Shown here one piece after another: positions 24,210 to 35,659 of a stretch of 64,000 nucleotides of DNA. Both the position numbers and the translations under genes were made by a program. The stretch's first letter is position 1. Every line of letters begins with the position of its first letter. Where the stretch lies: contig NC_068575.1 in the NCBI RefSeq assembly GCF_025698545.1, positions 53,515,980 through 53,579,979 on the forward strand. The letters are read 5' to 3'. Under the pieces are notes generated by a model that did no database searches, had not been told where the DNA came from, and saw only the letters and a list, made by a program, of their open reading frames with translations. Source of the stretch: Gossypium raimondii (taxonomy: Eukaryota > Streptophyta > Magnoliopsida > Malvales > Malvaceae).

Positions 24210-27200
24210 TTTTAGAAATTTTTTTATTTCCGAATTAGGTGCAGGATTCATACGGGCGTATCACATAACAAATCTTTTCATAAGAAATTGCATAACTGAA
24301 ACCTTTCCACTCTTTCATAAGCTCAATTATATTTTCATCTAAGCACTTACCATTCCAATGTACCTTATAATTAAACATATTACCATTCAACAGTAATTTG
24401 GCTCTTGCCAAAACTTCAAGCAACAACATTGGTTAGCGTACTTTAATATTGACAAACTTATTTTCTCGCCATGTCTCACTTAAATTTATTACTCGTCTTA
24501 ATACACATAAATTTCCTTGTATCAACGTATCAAAGATAGTCTCATATTTACATGTCATGATACATATCATTTTCTTGTTGTTTCTTCTTAAATATAAATC
24601 ATTCAATTCATTATGACAATATTTCATGTACCATAATTTTTATAAGTTCAATGTATATTTATTCCAGTAGCAGTTCATAATCTTGAATATGCATAATTAT
24701 CAGGCAAGTTTCACATACATGTATTTTCCATGTCATATTTCAGTATATCAAATAATTATCATTTCTATGTATTTCAAGTTTAATTTCATGATTTTAAGTA
24801 CTTATCATTTTCTATTTTTATCCCGTTGAATTTATCAGAATTTTGATGGATTTTCAGGGGTACACTTTAGTGTACAAATTCGGGTCCGTCAATTCATATT
24901 AATGTGCGCACATTTTCCAATTCAGAGAGCACACTCTCGCGAACCTCATTTCTTACAGCGGGATTACCAGTCCAGGCTAAATCCCCTTTAAGAGAGCACA
25001 CTCCCGCTAATCTCATTTCTTACAGTGGGATTACCAGTCCAGGCTAAATCCCCTGTAATATAAATTCATAGAGTATTGTCGGGATTACCAGTCTAGGCTA
25101 AATCCCCTGCAATGACAATTACTCTAATGAGCTTGGATCTGAATTACCAGTTCAGGCTAAATTCAGACCCTAATTCGGATTACCCGTCCGGGCTAAATCT
25201 ATTTTCCACATATTCTTCGGGAGGGCTATATCAAGATCACCCGTCCGGGCTAGATCTTTTTCACACATATTCTTCGGGAGGGCTATATCAGGATAGGATC
25301 AGCCGTCCGGGCTAGATCCTTTTTACCGTCAATTCCTTTTCAAAGATCCATCAAATTTTCCTTTCATTCAACCGGGATTTCTTCCCCTTTTTATCAATTA
25401 TATCAATGTTTCAATGAACATTTAAATCATATTCACATCAATAACATACATTTCAAGCATTTAAGAATATAATTCAGGTTACACGAACTTACCTCGTTAC
25501 TTGTTCGTGTTTACAATTTCACTAATCCGATGTTTTTTCTTTTCCATGTTCAAGTCTCGTATTTGAGTCATTCGGATCTTTATAAATAAATTTAATCATC
25601 ATTTTCATTCATTTCATATTCTGATACATTCAATTAATGCTCTAGGCAAGATTACTATTTTGCCCCTAAGCTTTTAATTAATGACGATTTTAATCCTTAG
25701 GATCAGAAAAATAAATTCTTGTAATTTTAATCCTTGTTTTAAGCCTAATTATTCCCATACATGTTGATAACAACCCATGAATTCTATAAAATATCAAATT
25801 TTTTCATAATTTCAACACTTTTCAATTTAATCCCTAAAACATGTTTTCACCCGATCTTGTTCTAATTTCATTCAATTTTGTAATTTAAATAAATAAAAAT
25901 CCATTTCATGCAATTTGGTCATTTTGACATTTTACAAAATTACCCATAAAATTTTACTTTTATTCAATTTAGTCCTTGAGCCTAAAACGTGCAAATTATC
26001 CATGCTATCTGAATATTCATTCATATATATATATATATAGATTTATTTATTTTTTCCTCCTCCTCTCCATTCCACATCCTTAATTTATATAACATGCTTA
26101 TAAGTAACATTATCTATGATTTCATTATTTACTTGTAAATTTATTCAAAGCTGTCTATTTGAGTCATAGTCACTAAATTATTTTTATCTTGAGATAAAAA
26201 ACTCCAAATTAGGATCCGCTAATTTTACCTGAAACTAGACTCACATATCTTCTTACCATAAAATTTTCAGAATTTTTGGTTTATCCAATAAGTACAGTTT
26301 ATTCTTTAAAGTCACCTCTGTTCTGCTGTCTGACAATTTCGACCCTTCTTCACTAAAACTTAATTATCTCTTTTTACAAAATTCGGATGATGTTTCTGTT
26401 TGTTTCTATTGAAAATAGACTCATTCAATATTTTAAACATATAAATTTAAGCCTCTAATTATTTTTATTAAATTTTTTATGATTTTTAAAATTCAAAACA
26501 GGGGAACCCGAATTCATTCGACATTGTCTCACAAAATTTATTATATCTCATGATTTAAAATTCCATTACTTACACCATTTCTTCTATGAGAAACTATAAT
26601 TAATAAGATTTAATTCCATATTTTTTCATCCTCTAATTTGATTCCCATAATTTATGGTGATTTTTCAAATTTAACCTACTATTGCTGTCCAAAACTGTTT
26701 TAGTGCAAGATATTTATTACCATGTTTATAACACCCTTATTTTCTTTCTCTACACTATTTCTCATCACTTTCTCTTATTTTCTCTTAACTAACATATCAA
26801 GAACATAGGACCATATATACGAAAACTTTACATTAACATCATTTCCATACTTTTCAATAATATCAAACTTAAAAATATATTAAAATCTTGATGTTCTTAC
26901 CTTGTCATATTGATTTCAATCTTTAACTTGATTTTCTCTCTCCTCCAGCTTCTATTTCTTGAATCTAACTTGATATTCTAGCTCCCCATAGTCTCCTTGT
27001 TATCTTTCTCTCTTCATGGATATGGAAATTCTTTTGATTTCTAGATGAAAATGGTAATTTTTTGGTGAAAGGACCAAATTGTAAAGAAAAGAAAGTTTCT
27101 TTCTCTATTTTCTCTTCATACGTTGGAATGCATGGGAGAAAATGATGATTCTTCATCTTTCCTTCCATATATATATACTAAATAAAATAATAATAAAATA

Positions 27201-27717
27201 ATAAAATATCATTTAAAAATCAAATTAAAATATTAATAAACTAATATTTATTTATTTAATTAATGTAAAATATCTCCAACATCATCATTATCTTCTAAAT
27301 TTCTCTCTCTTCTAATTGACCATTTTTCCCTTTATGATCTTTTAAAATTTCATCCTTTGAGTCATCACTTAATTTGGTAAAATTACGATTTAATCCCTCA
27401 AAATTCTTCACCTTTTTCAATTTGGTCCTAATCCATCCATTTTCCTTAGTTTCTTGATCATTCCACCCTTAAAATATTTACACCATTGGTCCTTCAACTT
27501 TTTCATATTTACACTTTAACCCCTTAAATTTTGAGCATTTACTCTTGGGCAACAAAACTTTTCTCACTTTTACGATTTAATCTTTTCTTGAACTAATATG
27601 TTATAATATACTTCTCAATGTTGACATAACTCCAAAATTTTCTCTTTTTGTCGCTTTATTTCCTTATTTTATTATATCAAAGATAATATCTTATTGTAAA
27701 ATTTTTGGGGTATTACA
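23966..27717 (-). mobile_element. Solo chromovirus LTR G (minus sense)
   Basis: The plus strand begins TGTAACACCTCCTACC and ends GGGGTATTACA, so in sense it starts TGTAATACCCC. It is flanked by perfect five-base duplications tattt (23961-23965 and 27718-27722). The length is 3,752 bases with no internal coding domain. It contains an AT microsatellite (about 24177-24208) and the hairpin array at 24960-25320. The stretch 26040-26700 is related to parts of LTR A and LTR E. Confidence 0.88.
24960..25320 (-). repeat. Hairpin repeat array with covarying stems in LTR G
   Basis: Seven units share a loop of the form ACCAGTCCAGGCTA or ACCCGTCCGGGCTA, flanked by complementary arms that differ between units. 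Examples are GGGATT/AATCCC at 24960-24985, TTACAG-t-GGGATT/AATCCC-CTGTAA at 25020-25058, TCTGAATT/AATTCAGA at 25138-25167, AAGATC/GATCTT at 25233-25258 and AGGATC-AGCC/GGCT-a-GATCCT at 25295-25320. The arms change together, so pairing is kept. Confidence 0.85.
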
Positions 27718-28568
27718 TATTTTTCTCTAATATTTCTTCAATTAAATTTTATAATTTAAGATACTTGAGATTTAGTCTTTGTACTATCTAATTAATGAAA
27801 TAATCAACTTACTAACAAATTTTCATTTCTTAACCCCTATTTGACTCCAAGCAACCCATCTTATTATTTCAGTTCGAATTTGACTTTTCCAACCCCGACG
27901 AGAATCAAATTGTTACAGAATTAGATTCATTAAAACACATTGCAAAAAAATATGTATAACATTTTGTATTTATGATAATTGTTAATTATTTTGAATAACT
28001 AAATCAAATTAAATTTGATAATAATAAATTTAAAATCTTTATAAAGAAAAAGCGACGACTTAAATAATTGATGAAATAAATGAATTAATTTTCAATTTCA
28101 CTTGATTAATTCTGTTGACTCCAAATTGGAATAACATACATGCCAGAAAAGGTAAATAGATTAGTATGAGGAGTTGAATTCTTATGCTTGCACTAATTGG
28201 GGTCTTCAGTTTTCAAATATGAAATCTCTTCTTAACAAAGTTTGATGATTAAGGGCATCATAGGAATTAATAATTAGGCTCTAGAATTTCAGCATCAGGT
28301 TTCGCTATTGAAGATGAAAGTTAGACGTTCAAAAGAAGATATTAATGTAGTTAATTTGATGATCCAATAGCGTGGAAGGTAACTAAATGGAGAAATTATA
28401 AACATGAAAAGTAACTCTTGAGCAAATTATATCTTCATTTAACAATAAGAAATAGTGACTAAGGTTCTTATATACTTCCTGCTTCTTTTCAAAGGATGAA
28501 ACAATAAAATTATAATATCCCACTTAGGCTTCATGTGTTTGTAGTCGTCCTTTTAATCGTTTGTTCCT
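27718..28568. other. Intergenic AT-rich DNA downstream of the first inhibitor gene
   Basis: No supported gene or structured element; some LTR-derived filler is possible. Confidence 0.4.
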
Positions 28569-29246
28569 CTAAAAGTGGACCATGTCGACACCAATGGTCA
28601 AGGTGTTGCTAATGATACTTGCAAGCATTGCATCCATGTCCTTCATTGGAGATTCAAGCTTAGCCTGTTTGAAAGCATTGTCACAACCGAGTACATTTTC
28701 CACATTGGTGCCTAGCTCTGTGCTCAACTGAACAAGGTTATGGTTGGAGATGGCTTCAAGGGATTTTTGATCACTGTTAAGAATGCTATTGTAGACATCA
28801 ATGCATGTTTGAAGGATGGGAACAATAGTTTTAGGGGTAGTGGGGTCCATTGAAAGCTTTGTAACCTCCGCCAATGCATTTTTGGTCTGGTTATCCATTG
28901 CTTTAATCCCAGCTTTAAGGACAGAAAGAGGCTCAATAGGAGCATTCTCATCTAGGAATGGCATAGTTGCTATGATACATTCGACGGGGTGATCGGTGTT
29001 CCCACAGATTTGCTGAAGGGCAGGGTCAACACCACCAGGTAGTATGCTCAATAAATCATCAATGCTTTCCAATGTTGTACCATCAAATGCAAATGGTGAC
29101 GGTGATTCAGACATGACCTCGATCATATCATAAAGTTCTGAAGAAGCAGGGCTAGAAGCATTGGAAAGGGGTGGAGGGGCATTAGCAGAGACAGAGAAGA
29201 GACAAGAGAGAGAGATAAGGGCGAGGATGAAATGGTTGACCTCCAT
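28569..29246 (-). CDS. Secreted pectin methylesterase/invertase inhibitor-like protein, copy 1
   Basis: Intronless, 225 residues. The N-terminus is a signal peptide (MEVNHFILALISLSCLFSVSANA, cleavage expected near residues 22-23). The inhibitor domain is marked by the cysteine hairpin C81-GNTDHPVE-C90 (C-X8-C with the T-D-x-P core), then C148 in ILQTCIDVYN and C188 in VLGCDNAF. This is the two-disulphide pattern of the PMEI/invertase inhibitor family. About 55 residues lie between the signal peptide and the first cysteine, longer than the usual spacing. Family members are four-helix bundles that bind pectin methylesterase or acid invertase in the cell wall or vacuole; which enzyme is not predictable here. 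A TATA box is at 29328-29334. Two paralogues lie in this window. Confidence 0.85.
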   Translation of the reverse strand: MEVNHFILALISLSCLFSVSANAPPPLSNASSPASSELYDMIEVMSESPSPFAFDGTTLESIDDLLSILPGGVDPALQQICGNTDHPVECIIATMPFLDENAPIEPLSVLKAGIKAMDNQTKNALAEVTKLSMDPTTPKTIVPILQTCIDVYNSILNSDQKSLEAISNHNLVQLSTELGTNVENVLGCDNAFKQAKLESPMKDMDAMLASIISNTLTIGVDMVHF

Positions 29247-29651
29247 GGTCTCTTCTCTTATTTTGGATGAAACACAATAGGAAAATAAAATGAAAGAGGT
29301 GAATTAAGGAAGTGGAACTAGTGAAGCTTTTATAGTATTTTTTCGACCCTCATAAAAATAGTGTCTCACCGTAAGATATGTCCACACAATCTAATTTTAG
29401 CATATAATTAACTACTTTTTATTTTATTTAATTTCCCTTCTTAGTTAGAGAAAAAACAGATATATGAAACAAGAAAATCCTAAAAAAAAAATTCCAACAA
29501 AAAATAATTTATTAATAAAATGACAAAATTACCATGTTACAAGCAAAAGAAAAGTAAATTTGAAATTTGAAATCATTCAAAATTGTTAAGAAAATGAAAA
29601 TAAAAATAAAAATAAAAATAAAAACCTATGAGGTTGAAATAATTTAGACAT
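29247..29651. other. Promoter region of inhibitor-like gene copy 1
   Basis: Shares blocks (for example CACACAATCTAATTTTAGCA) with the promoters of the other two copies, so the duplication included upstream DNA. A run of AAAAT repeats is near 29595-29625. Confidence 0.5.
29328..29334 (-). promoter_or_regulatory. TATA box of inhibitor-like gene copy 1
   Basis: TATAAAA on the minus strand, 82 bases upstream of the ATG. The same position and context are kept in the other two copies. Confidence 0.7.
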
Positions 29652-29978
29652 TGTTGAGAATCGTACTTGCTCAGGTGAAGTGGTGCTTAAGAAGGTGGGC
29701 ACTCTTTAAACCACCAATTGTAAAATAGTAAACACGGGAAAACATGGAGTTGTTCACGCAGTTCGATTTTTCTATGTCTGTGGAGCCTAGATTAGAGAGA
29801 AATATCCACTCTCTTTAACAATTATACAAAGTGAACCTAATCAGTCGCACCCTATAATAATTTCCCTTACGTTTGTATTTTTGAAGGCTCGATTGTAACA
29901 GCTCGATTTTCAGTGATGTCGGAAACAATGGTTCGAGGCCACCAAATCCAGCGAGTAAGCCCGTAAATTTTATTATAA

Positions 29979-29992
29979 CTCTCCCCCTTAGG
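29979..29992 (-). other. Polypurine tract of element F
   Basis: CCTAAGGGGGAGAG on the minus strand follows the conserved CGAGGACGAAATTT sequence that ends chromovirus polyproteins. It is the plus-strand primer. The LTR start that should follow is absent and replaced by an inverted piece. Confidence 0.75.
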
Positions 29993-32218
29993 AAATTTCG
30001 TCCTCGAAATTTATCACATTAGAATTCATATTAAAATTGATATCATTTCAGAACTTAACTGAACAACTATGATCTTCTCCCGTCATGTCTTTATCATCAG
30101 TAACACAATTATCGAGAAACTCCTAGTAATCGTCTAACGAAACATAACCAAGAAACCTTATTTATCAAAACTAATGCTTCTAGCATGTCTACATCTGTAA
30201 CTCTCAACTTATATTTATTTCTCCTTAGATGGAAAGTGTCAAGCAATATTGTTTAACACAAGCACAATAGCTTCACTATTGAAACGACTTTAGTCCATAA
30301 TACCATTTCCTGATTAGAACTGATCTAATAGATAGATTTCTGTATCATGTCTACTAGAATATGAATCGCTTATTCTGACGGTTCGTCAATTTACCCGTGA
30401 ATGCACAAAATTTATTTTCGGACCTGAAGATAAACTCAAATGTGTATAACTCAATTAACCTTTCAAATGAATAACCCACTCTGATTAGAATGACTGAGTC
30501 GATTATATCTATCAAAGAATAATTTTTTAGAATAATCCCTTCTTATTGTTAAGACAATCCAGATATACCATATATTATAATTCTCTCGGAATACCAACCG
30601 AAAATTACCACAAACTGCACTAACTCAAACGAATTATGACATCTCGTTATTTACTTGTTGACATAATTCGAGATTACCTAAAGAATGAAAACCAATGTAC
30701 AAATTTGAGCTCAATCTTCCACCATCTACACTTTTGCCGATGTCAACCTTTGTCTCGAAAACTAAAGAGGGATTATATATTATAGGGCTATTTCAATTAT
30801 TAACATCGAAGCTTTGAGCTATACCAAAACCACAACCATCAGATAGATTACAAACCATAATACTATAATGGGACCAACGTTTCAACCATATAGATAGAAT
30901 AATACCTCAATATCAATAATGCACTCTAAGATCTTTATACTCTGAGATCTACATTTCCATGCTTCCATGTTCAAACCAGAATTTATAATAGTAATATATG
31001 TAATTATCTATGGCCCATAAATATCTTTTACAGACGAACCATGTTTGATAGATAAGATTAAACCATAAGAATGATAAAAAAACTGAGATAATAAAATCCC
31101 AAATATGAAGCTATACTGAATTTTCGAGAATATAAACCACATTGAATAATAAAGAGATCGATAATATCCCAGAGAAAATCCAGAAGAAGAATATCGCTCA
31201 TATGCACTGAAATTAGTTGTGACAGAGACAACATAAATTACAAATATATATTTCAGAGCTTCAACCAGTAGAAGAAATAAAATAACATTATATGTGTTTT
31301 ATCATTAAATCTTCTACCAAACATAATATAATAGAATGCCAAAGAAAGATAGAGCAATGCCAATCATAAATCAACCAGACCAACAATACTTTCGTCCAAC
31401 GTTATGATTAGCTAGCCTTTCCATATGATAAGAATCACATCTGAAAATGAACAATTTCATATACCTCTGAAGATAAAAGAATATAGAATACCCATAAGAG
31501 ATCACTCTAAGATACTCGAATATAACAGCTGCATTGAGATATTTTTGAAATTTTAACACTATTCCTCTGACTACTAAAGTCATCAATATTCTTACATTAT
31601 CCCAATCACTAAAGAAATCAATTGAAAAGAATTTTCCAGTTAACCCATTCTTTAGATACCATACCTTAATAAGTTGATTACTCGTGAATAACTTCTTCCT
31701 TAATAACAACATTATGTATCTCGAATAATCTTCAGAAAAATCTGATATCTCTTTTAAAACCGTCTTTACTTGTTAACCCATTCTCAGTTCTGACCGCATT
31801 ATTAATCATTCAGCCACTTAACTCTTTGATTTCACACTTGTAAACTTAATCACTATAAATCTTGTGAATTTCCACTGTATAAGACGCACAAGTAAGGGGG
31901 TGAAGGTCGTAAAGCCTTAAATTTGACTCTCATATACACAAACATATAACATAACATTCATCATTGACATGTATTATAAAACATTTATTTCATACCTTTA
32001 TAAGTTCCGTCTCTACCCATCATAAACAACTTTTTAATCAAATACTTGAGTATCACTTTCAGCATTATCGAAATTAGCTCGATTGGAAAGTATCTCTGTC
32101 TAAAAATAAAACAAATCTCATTATAGTCGGGAGATATCACACTATCATTGGTTATATAATGGCATGTATTTCTAAACTTCTCATATGCTACGTTTAGTTG
32201 AGACCCGACTAAATCATA

Positions 32219-32230
32219 GCTTTGATACCA
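32219..32230 (-). other. Primer binding site, initiator tRNA-Met type
   Basis: TGGTATCAAAGC on the minus strand, five bases after the end of the LTR at 32236, is complementary to the initiator tRNA-Met 3' end. It fixes the sense of this LTR family: it starts TGTAACAGCCC and ends GGGGTGTTACA. Confidence 0.85.
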
Positions 32231-32235
32231 ATAAA

Positions 32236-34625
32236 TGTAACACCCTTAACCCGAATCCATTGCCAGAACAGGGTTACGGAGCATTACCAAAATTTACAAA
32301 TTAATTATCAGACATTTCATTTCATCTAGCATTCATATTTGAAACCAATCAAAATAAAAAAAATATTAATGAGCCAACGTTGGCCAAATTAACTTATACA
32401 TGCCATTATAACCAAAATCAAATCATCCAAAATTACCGATAGAACCAATGGATAGTGTGATAAAACTCCGACAAGCTTCCAACCCAATCGAGCTTCTGAT
32501 AATCTGAAAAGTAAAGAAAAACAAGTACGTAAGCAATAAATGCTTAGTAAGCTCGTATAAACTTTAATCATGACCATTCATTTCAAATATGAAATTTATA
32601 AATATCAAGAATAATTTAATATTGATACCACAATGCTCATGTGGCTATATTCATAAACTCACAAGGTAAATAAATCCACATCATCGCTTGTACATATTAT
32701 CCCTAGTAATATAGGATTTTAAACAACTTTATACTCTTTCGAATTTCTTTATTTTCATTTACATTTCTTTACTTTCTACACTTATTCCATATGCATAACA
32801 CACCAGTCATGACCATATCATTCAACCATAGCCACAAGCTAATGCATTTAAACATAGCCTTTTTCGAATTAATCGTATAATAAGTCTTTTCTTAAGAAAT
32901 TACATAACTTTAAACTTACCACTCTTTCATGAACACAAGCATATTTTCATTTGAGCACTTACCATTTCAATGCATCTTATAATTAAACATATCACCATTC
33001 AATCAATAGCTTGGCATTTGCGTAAGCATCAAACAACAACATTTGTTAGCGTACTTGAACATATTTCATATAATTTCAACATCGATAACCTTACTATCTC
33101 AACATGTTACACTTGAGTTCATTACTTGTCTCCACTTACATAATTTCCATATATCAACATATCAAGATATTGATATAAATACATATCATAATACATATCA
33201 TTCTCTTACCATTTCTTCATATACATATATATAATATTCAAGACAACTCCCGATATTTTACCTTTCGAAGAACGACTTACGGATATGAGTACCTCGTTTT
33301 TAGAAGCCCGAAGGCTGAATAGAAGCTCATGAGAGCTAAACAGATAGTAAACACAAAAGTTCACAACAAATGTTGAACCTCGGTTTACTTGGGTAATTTG
33401 TCGTCAATTCATCTTTTACATTTTTCGTCAATTCATTCTTTACATTCGTAGTGCCATAACTGTGTTATGGTCTTATCATCAGAATGCCATAAGCCAGCTA
33501 TGGTCTTACATATAAACACTGTCATAATCCAACCATGATCTTACGTTCATAGTGCCATAACCTAGTTATGGTCTTATCATCAGAATGCCATAGTCCAGCT
33601 ATGGGATATGGTCTTACACAGTAGCACATATCACACTAATGCCATATCCCAAATATGGTCTTATGCAGAAACTCATAATCACATCACACCGATGCCATAT
33701 CCCAGCTATGGTCTTATACGGAAATCACATATCACATGTTTCCATGGTCCAACCATGGTCTTTTCCATCAATTCATCTTGGCCTTTGAACGAAAGTACTC
33801 AAATCCATCGTTCCAACTAATTTGTACTTTTACTTAAGCATTATTTTACAATAATCAAAATTTTATAACATTTATATACAATAATATACCATAATATTCA
33901 TGAAATTTTCATAACAAAATATTGAATTTAGCCATATGAACTTACCAGGCTAAACTGTAGAAATACCAAGATTCAGGGGCATTTTGATAATTTTATATTT
34001 TTCTCGATTTTCCTCTCAATCTTAATCTGTAGCAAAAATATGAAAACCAGCTTGACCACTCCTCCTTCTCTATTTGAACCGAAAATATGAAGAAGAAATG
34101 TCTAGAAATTCTTTTAAATTCAATTTGTCTTATTTAATTTCAAATTATTTACCATTTTGCCATTAAATGGCTTTATTTTATTATTTTCTTCTCTTATCTT
34201 TGCCTCATCCTTTTCCTTTAGGAAAAATTGCTATTTAGATCATTCTTTATTTATTAATCATTCCATTTAATCATTTAGTTATTATAATTAGCAAATTTTG
34301 CACATTTTCAATTTAGTCCTTTTAATTAATTGACTACCAAAACAATAAAATTTTTCAACGAAACTTTAATACTACCTTATTGACACTCCGTAAATATTTA
34401 TAAAAATATTTACGGCTCGGTTTATAGAAACAAGGTCCCGATACCTTATTTTCTAAAACCACTTAATCGAATAAATCATTATAAAGCACAAATTACTAAT
34501 TCAAAAACCTTTCTAAAATCATATTTGACTCGTAAATATTAAATAATAAAATGTACGAGCTTAATCGCCAGATTTGGTGGCCTCGAACCATTATTTTCGA
34601 CATCTCTAAAAATCGGGATGTTACA
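32236..34625 (-). repeat. Complete LTR of element F
   Basis: 2,390 bases, sense minus, with TG...CA ends. It contains the 17-base palindrome array at 33454-33758. Confidence 0.8.
33454..33758 (-). repeat. Array of 17-base palindromes with covarying stems in LTR F
   Basis: Eight 17-base units sit before GTC or GATC and mostly a TCTTA or TTTTC sequence. Perfectly paired stems are CCATAAC/GTTATGG (33454-33470, 33555-33571), CCATAG/CTATGG (33588-33604), CCATAT/ATATGG (33642-33658) and CCATGG/CCATGG (33742-33758). Three units (33487, 33522, 33695) have one or more internal mismatches. Both arms change together at the inner pairs. Confidence 0.88.
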
Positions 34626-35066
34626 TCAATATTCTTACCACTAAATTCATAATGAATTTAGCAAGTAAAACTACGAGACAAGGTTTTACTAACAAAATAG
34701 CACGCGCACACTAATATTATCACAAGAACAAATTAAGTGCCTAAAACTCTCAATACATTTGCCTATGCAAGTCTCTTAAATGTATGAAATTAATATTGAG
34801 ACTTGCTTACACATAAAGATCCAATTCAATCCCACTAAATCAACAATAACATAATACATTATAATAAAGCATAATTTAAATAAGGACTCTTGGCAGCATA
34901 TCCAACAGAATCACGATCCAATCAAACATTTAAATCCATGGGCTAGAAATTAATCGTATAATCAACATAGCCCAAATAAACAATTCAATAAATTACCAAT
35001 ATATTAAATGTTAGAGTTGTGTGACCTGAATCTCATTTGATCTGGCTTGAAAGCATATGGTTCCTG

Positions 35067-35267
35067 TCATGTATATTTTCTGGCATCGTACTTAATCTTC
35101 TTTTTTTGCGCCCATGTTGCATCAACTGGGAAAATGACTTGGGCTAAATAATTGACAATGTCTGCATACCAACGTGTTTTAGAAATCGTCTTAAGTTGAA
35201 ATAACTGCTCCTCAAAAAAGTTTTTGTTTATTTCCATTTCCCTTTTTCCTTCAGCTTCTAATTCCAA
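35067..35267 (-). pseudogene. Athila pol fragment between RNase H and integrase
   Basis: The frame contains EEQLFQLKTISKTRWYADIV and ends ATWAQKKKIKYDARKY, the linker typical of Athila polyproteins just before the integrase zinc domain. It is a remnant. Confidence 0.7.
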
Positions 35268-35426
35268 TCATGACAAATGATCAGTAACTTGATTTTTTGT
35301 CCCTTTTCTATCAAGGATCCATAAATCAAATTCTTGGAGAAGCAACACTCATCTCATTAGTCTCACTTTTGTTTCTTTTTTCTTCATCATGTACTTCAAT
35401 GTTTAGTGGTCCATATAGACATAAAC

Positions 35427-35658
35427 TCAGTTTGACATCAGATACAATATGAATTTCTCACATGAAAATACAATTGCTAACATTTCTTTCTCCTTGGTAG
35501 TGTAATTGCATTGAGTTGGATTAAGTGTCTTACTTGCGTAATGAATAACGTGAAATACCTTGTTTTTGTCTTGTCCCAATACTACTCCAAATGCATGATC
35601 ACTTGCATTGAACATAATAACAAAAGGCTTTGTCCAATTAGGGCTGGCTATGATGGTT
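35427..35658 (-). pseudogene. Ty3/gypsy RNase H domain fragment
   Basis: The sequence IIASPNWTKPFVIMFNASDH, then GVVLGQ, HYASKTLNP and TTKEKEMLAIVFSCEKF is the RNase H domain that follows reverse transcriptase in gypsy elements. The usual catalytic CDASD is NASDH here, losing the first acidic residue. The open frame begins within the adjacent solo LTR, so its first residues are not part of pol. Confidence 0.8.
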
Positions 35659-35659
35659 G

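Larger units (their letters stand above)
29894..34625 (-). mobile_element. Rearranged chromovirus element F: inverted LTR start, polypurine tract, internal region, primer site, full LTR
   Basis: On the minus strand a complete LTR (34625 to 32236) starts TGTAACATCCCG and ends AAGGGTGTTACA. It is followed by a tRNA-iMet primer site (32219-32230) and a 2.2 kb internal remnant (to 29993). Then come the usual chromovirus 3' sequence (CGAGGACGAAATTTCC) and polypurine tract (29979-29992). Where the 3' LTR should begin there are instead about 84 bases of LTR start in inverted orientation (29894-29977). Flanks are tcgat (29889-29893) and tcaat (34626-34630). No intact coding frame remains. Confidence 0.8.
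29652..34985. mobile_element. Copia-like LTR fragment carrying a chromovirus insertion
   Basis: The left part (29652-29893) begins TGTTGAGAATCGTACTTGCTCAGG, a start typical of Copia LTRs. The right part (34626 to about 34985) appears to continue it. Between them is the rearranged chromovirus element. No Copia coding domain is seen here, and the right border is approximate. Confidence 0.5.

Noticed and set aside
25112-25315. 67-residue frame with a YSSGGLYQD repeat
   Set aside because: The apparent protein repeat is the translation of the hairpin array in LTR G.
31371-31712. 113-residue open frame on the minus strand
   Set aside because: Sits in the decayed internal region of element F, is rich in Phe/Ile/Tyr as expected of AT-rich noise, and shows no retroviral motif.
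24960-33758. CRISPR-like arrays
   Set aside because: Repeats are short, variable and palindromic inside plant LTRs, without unique equal-length spacers or cas genes.
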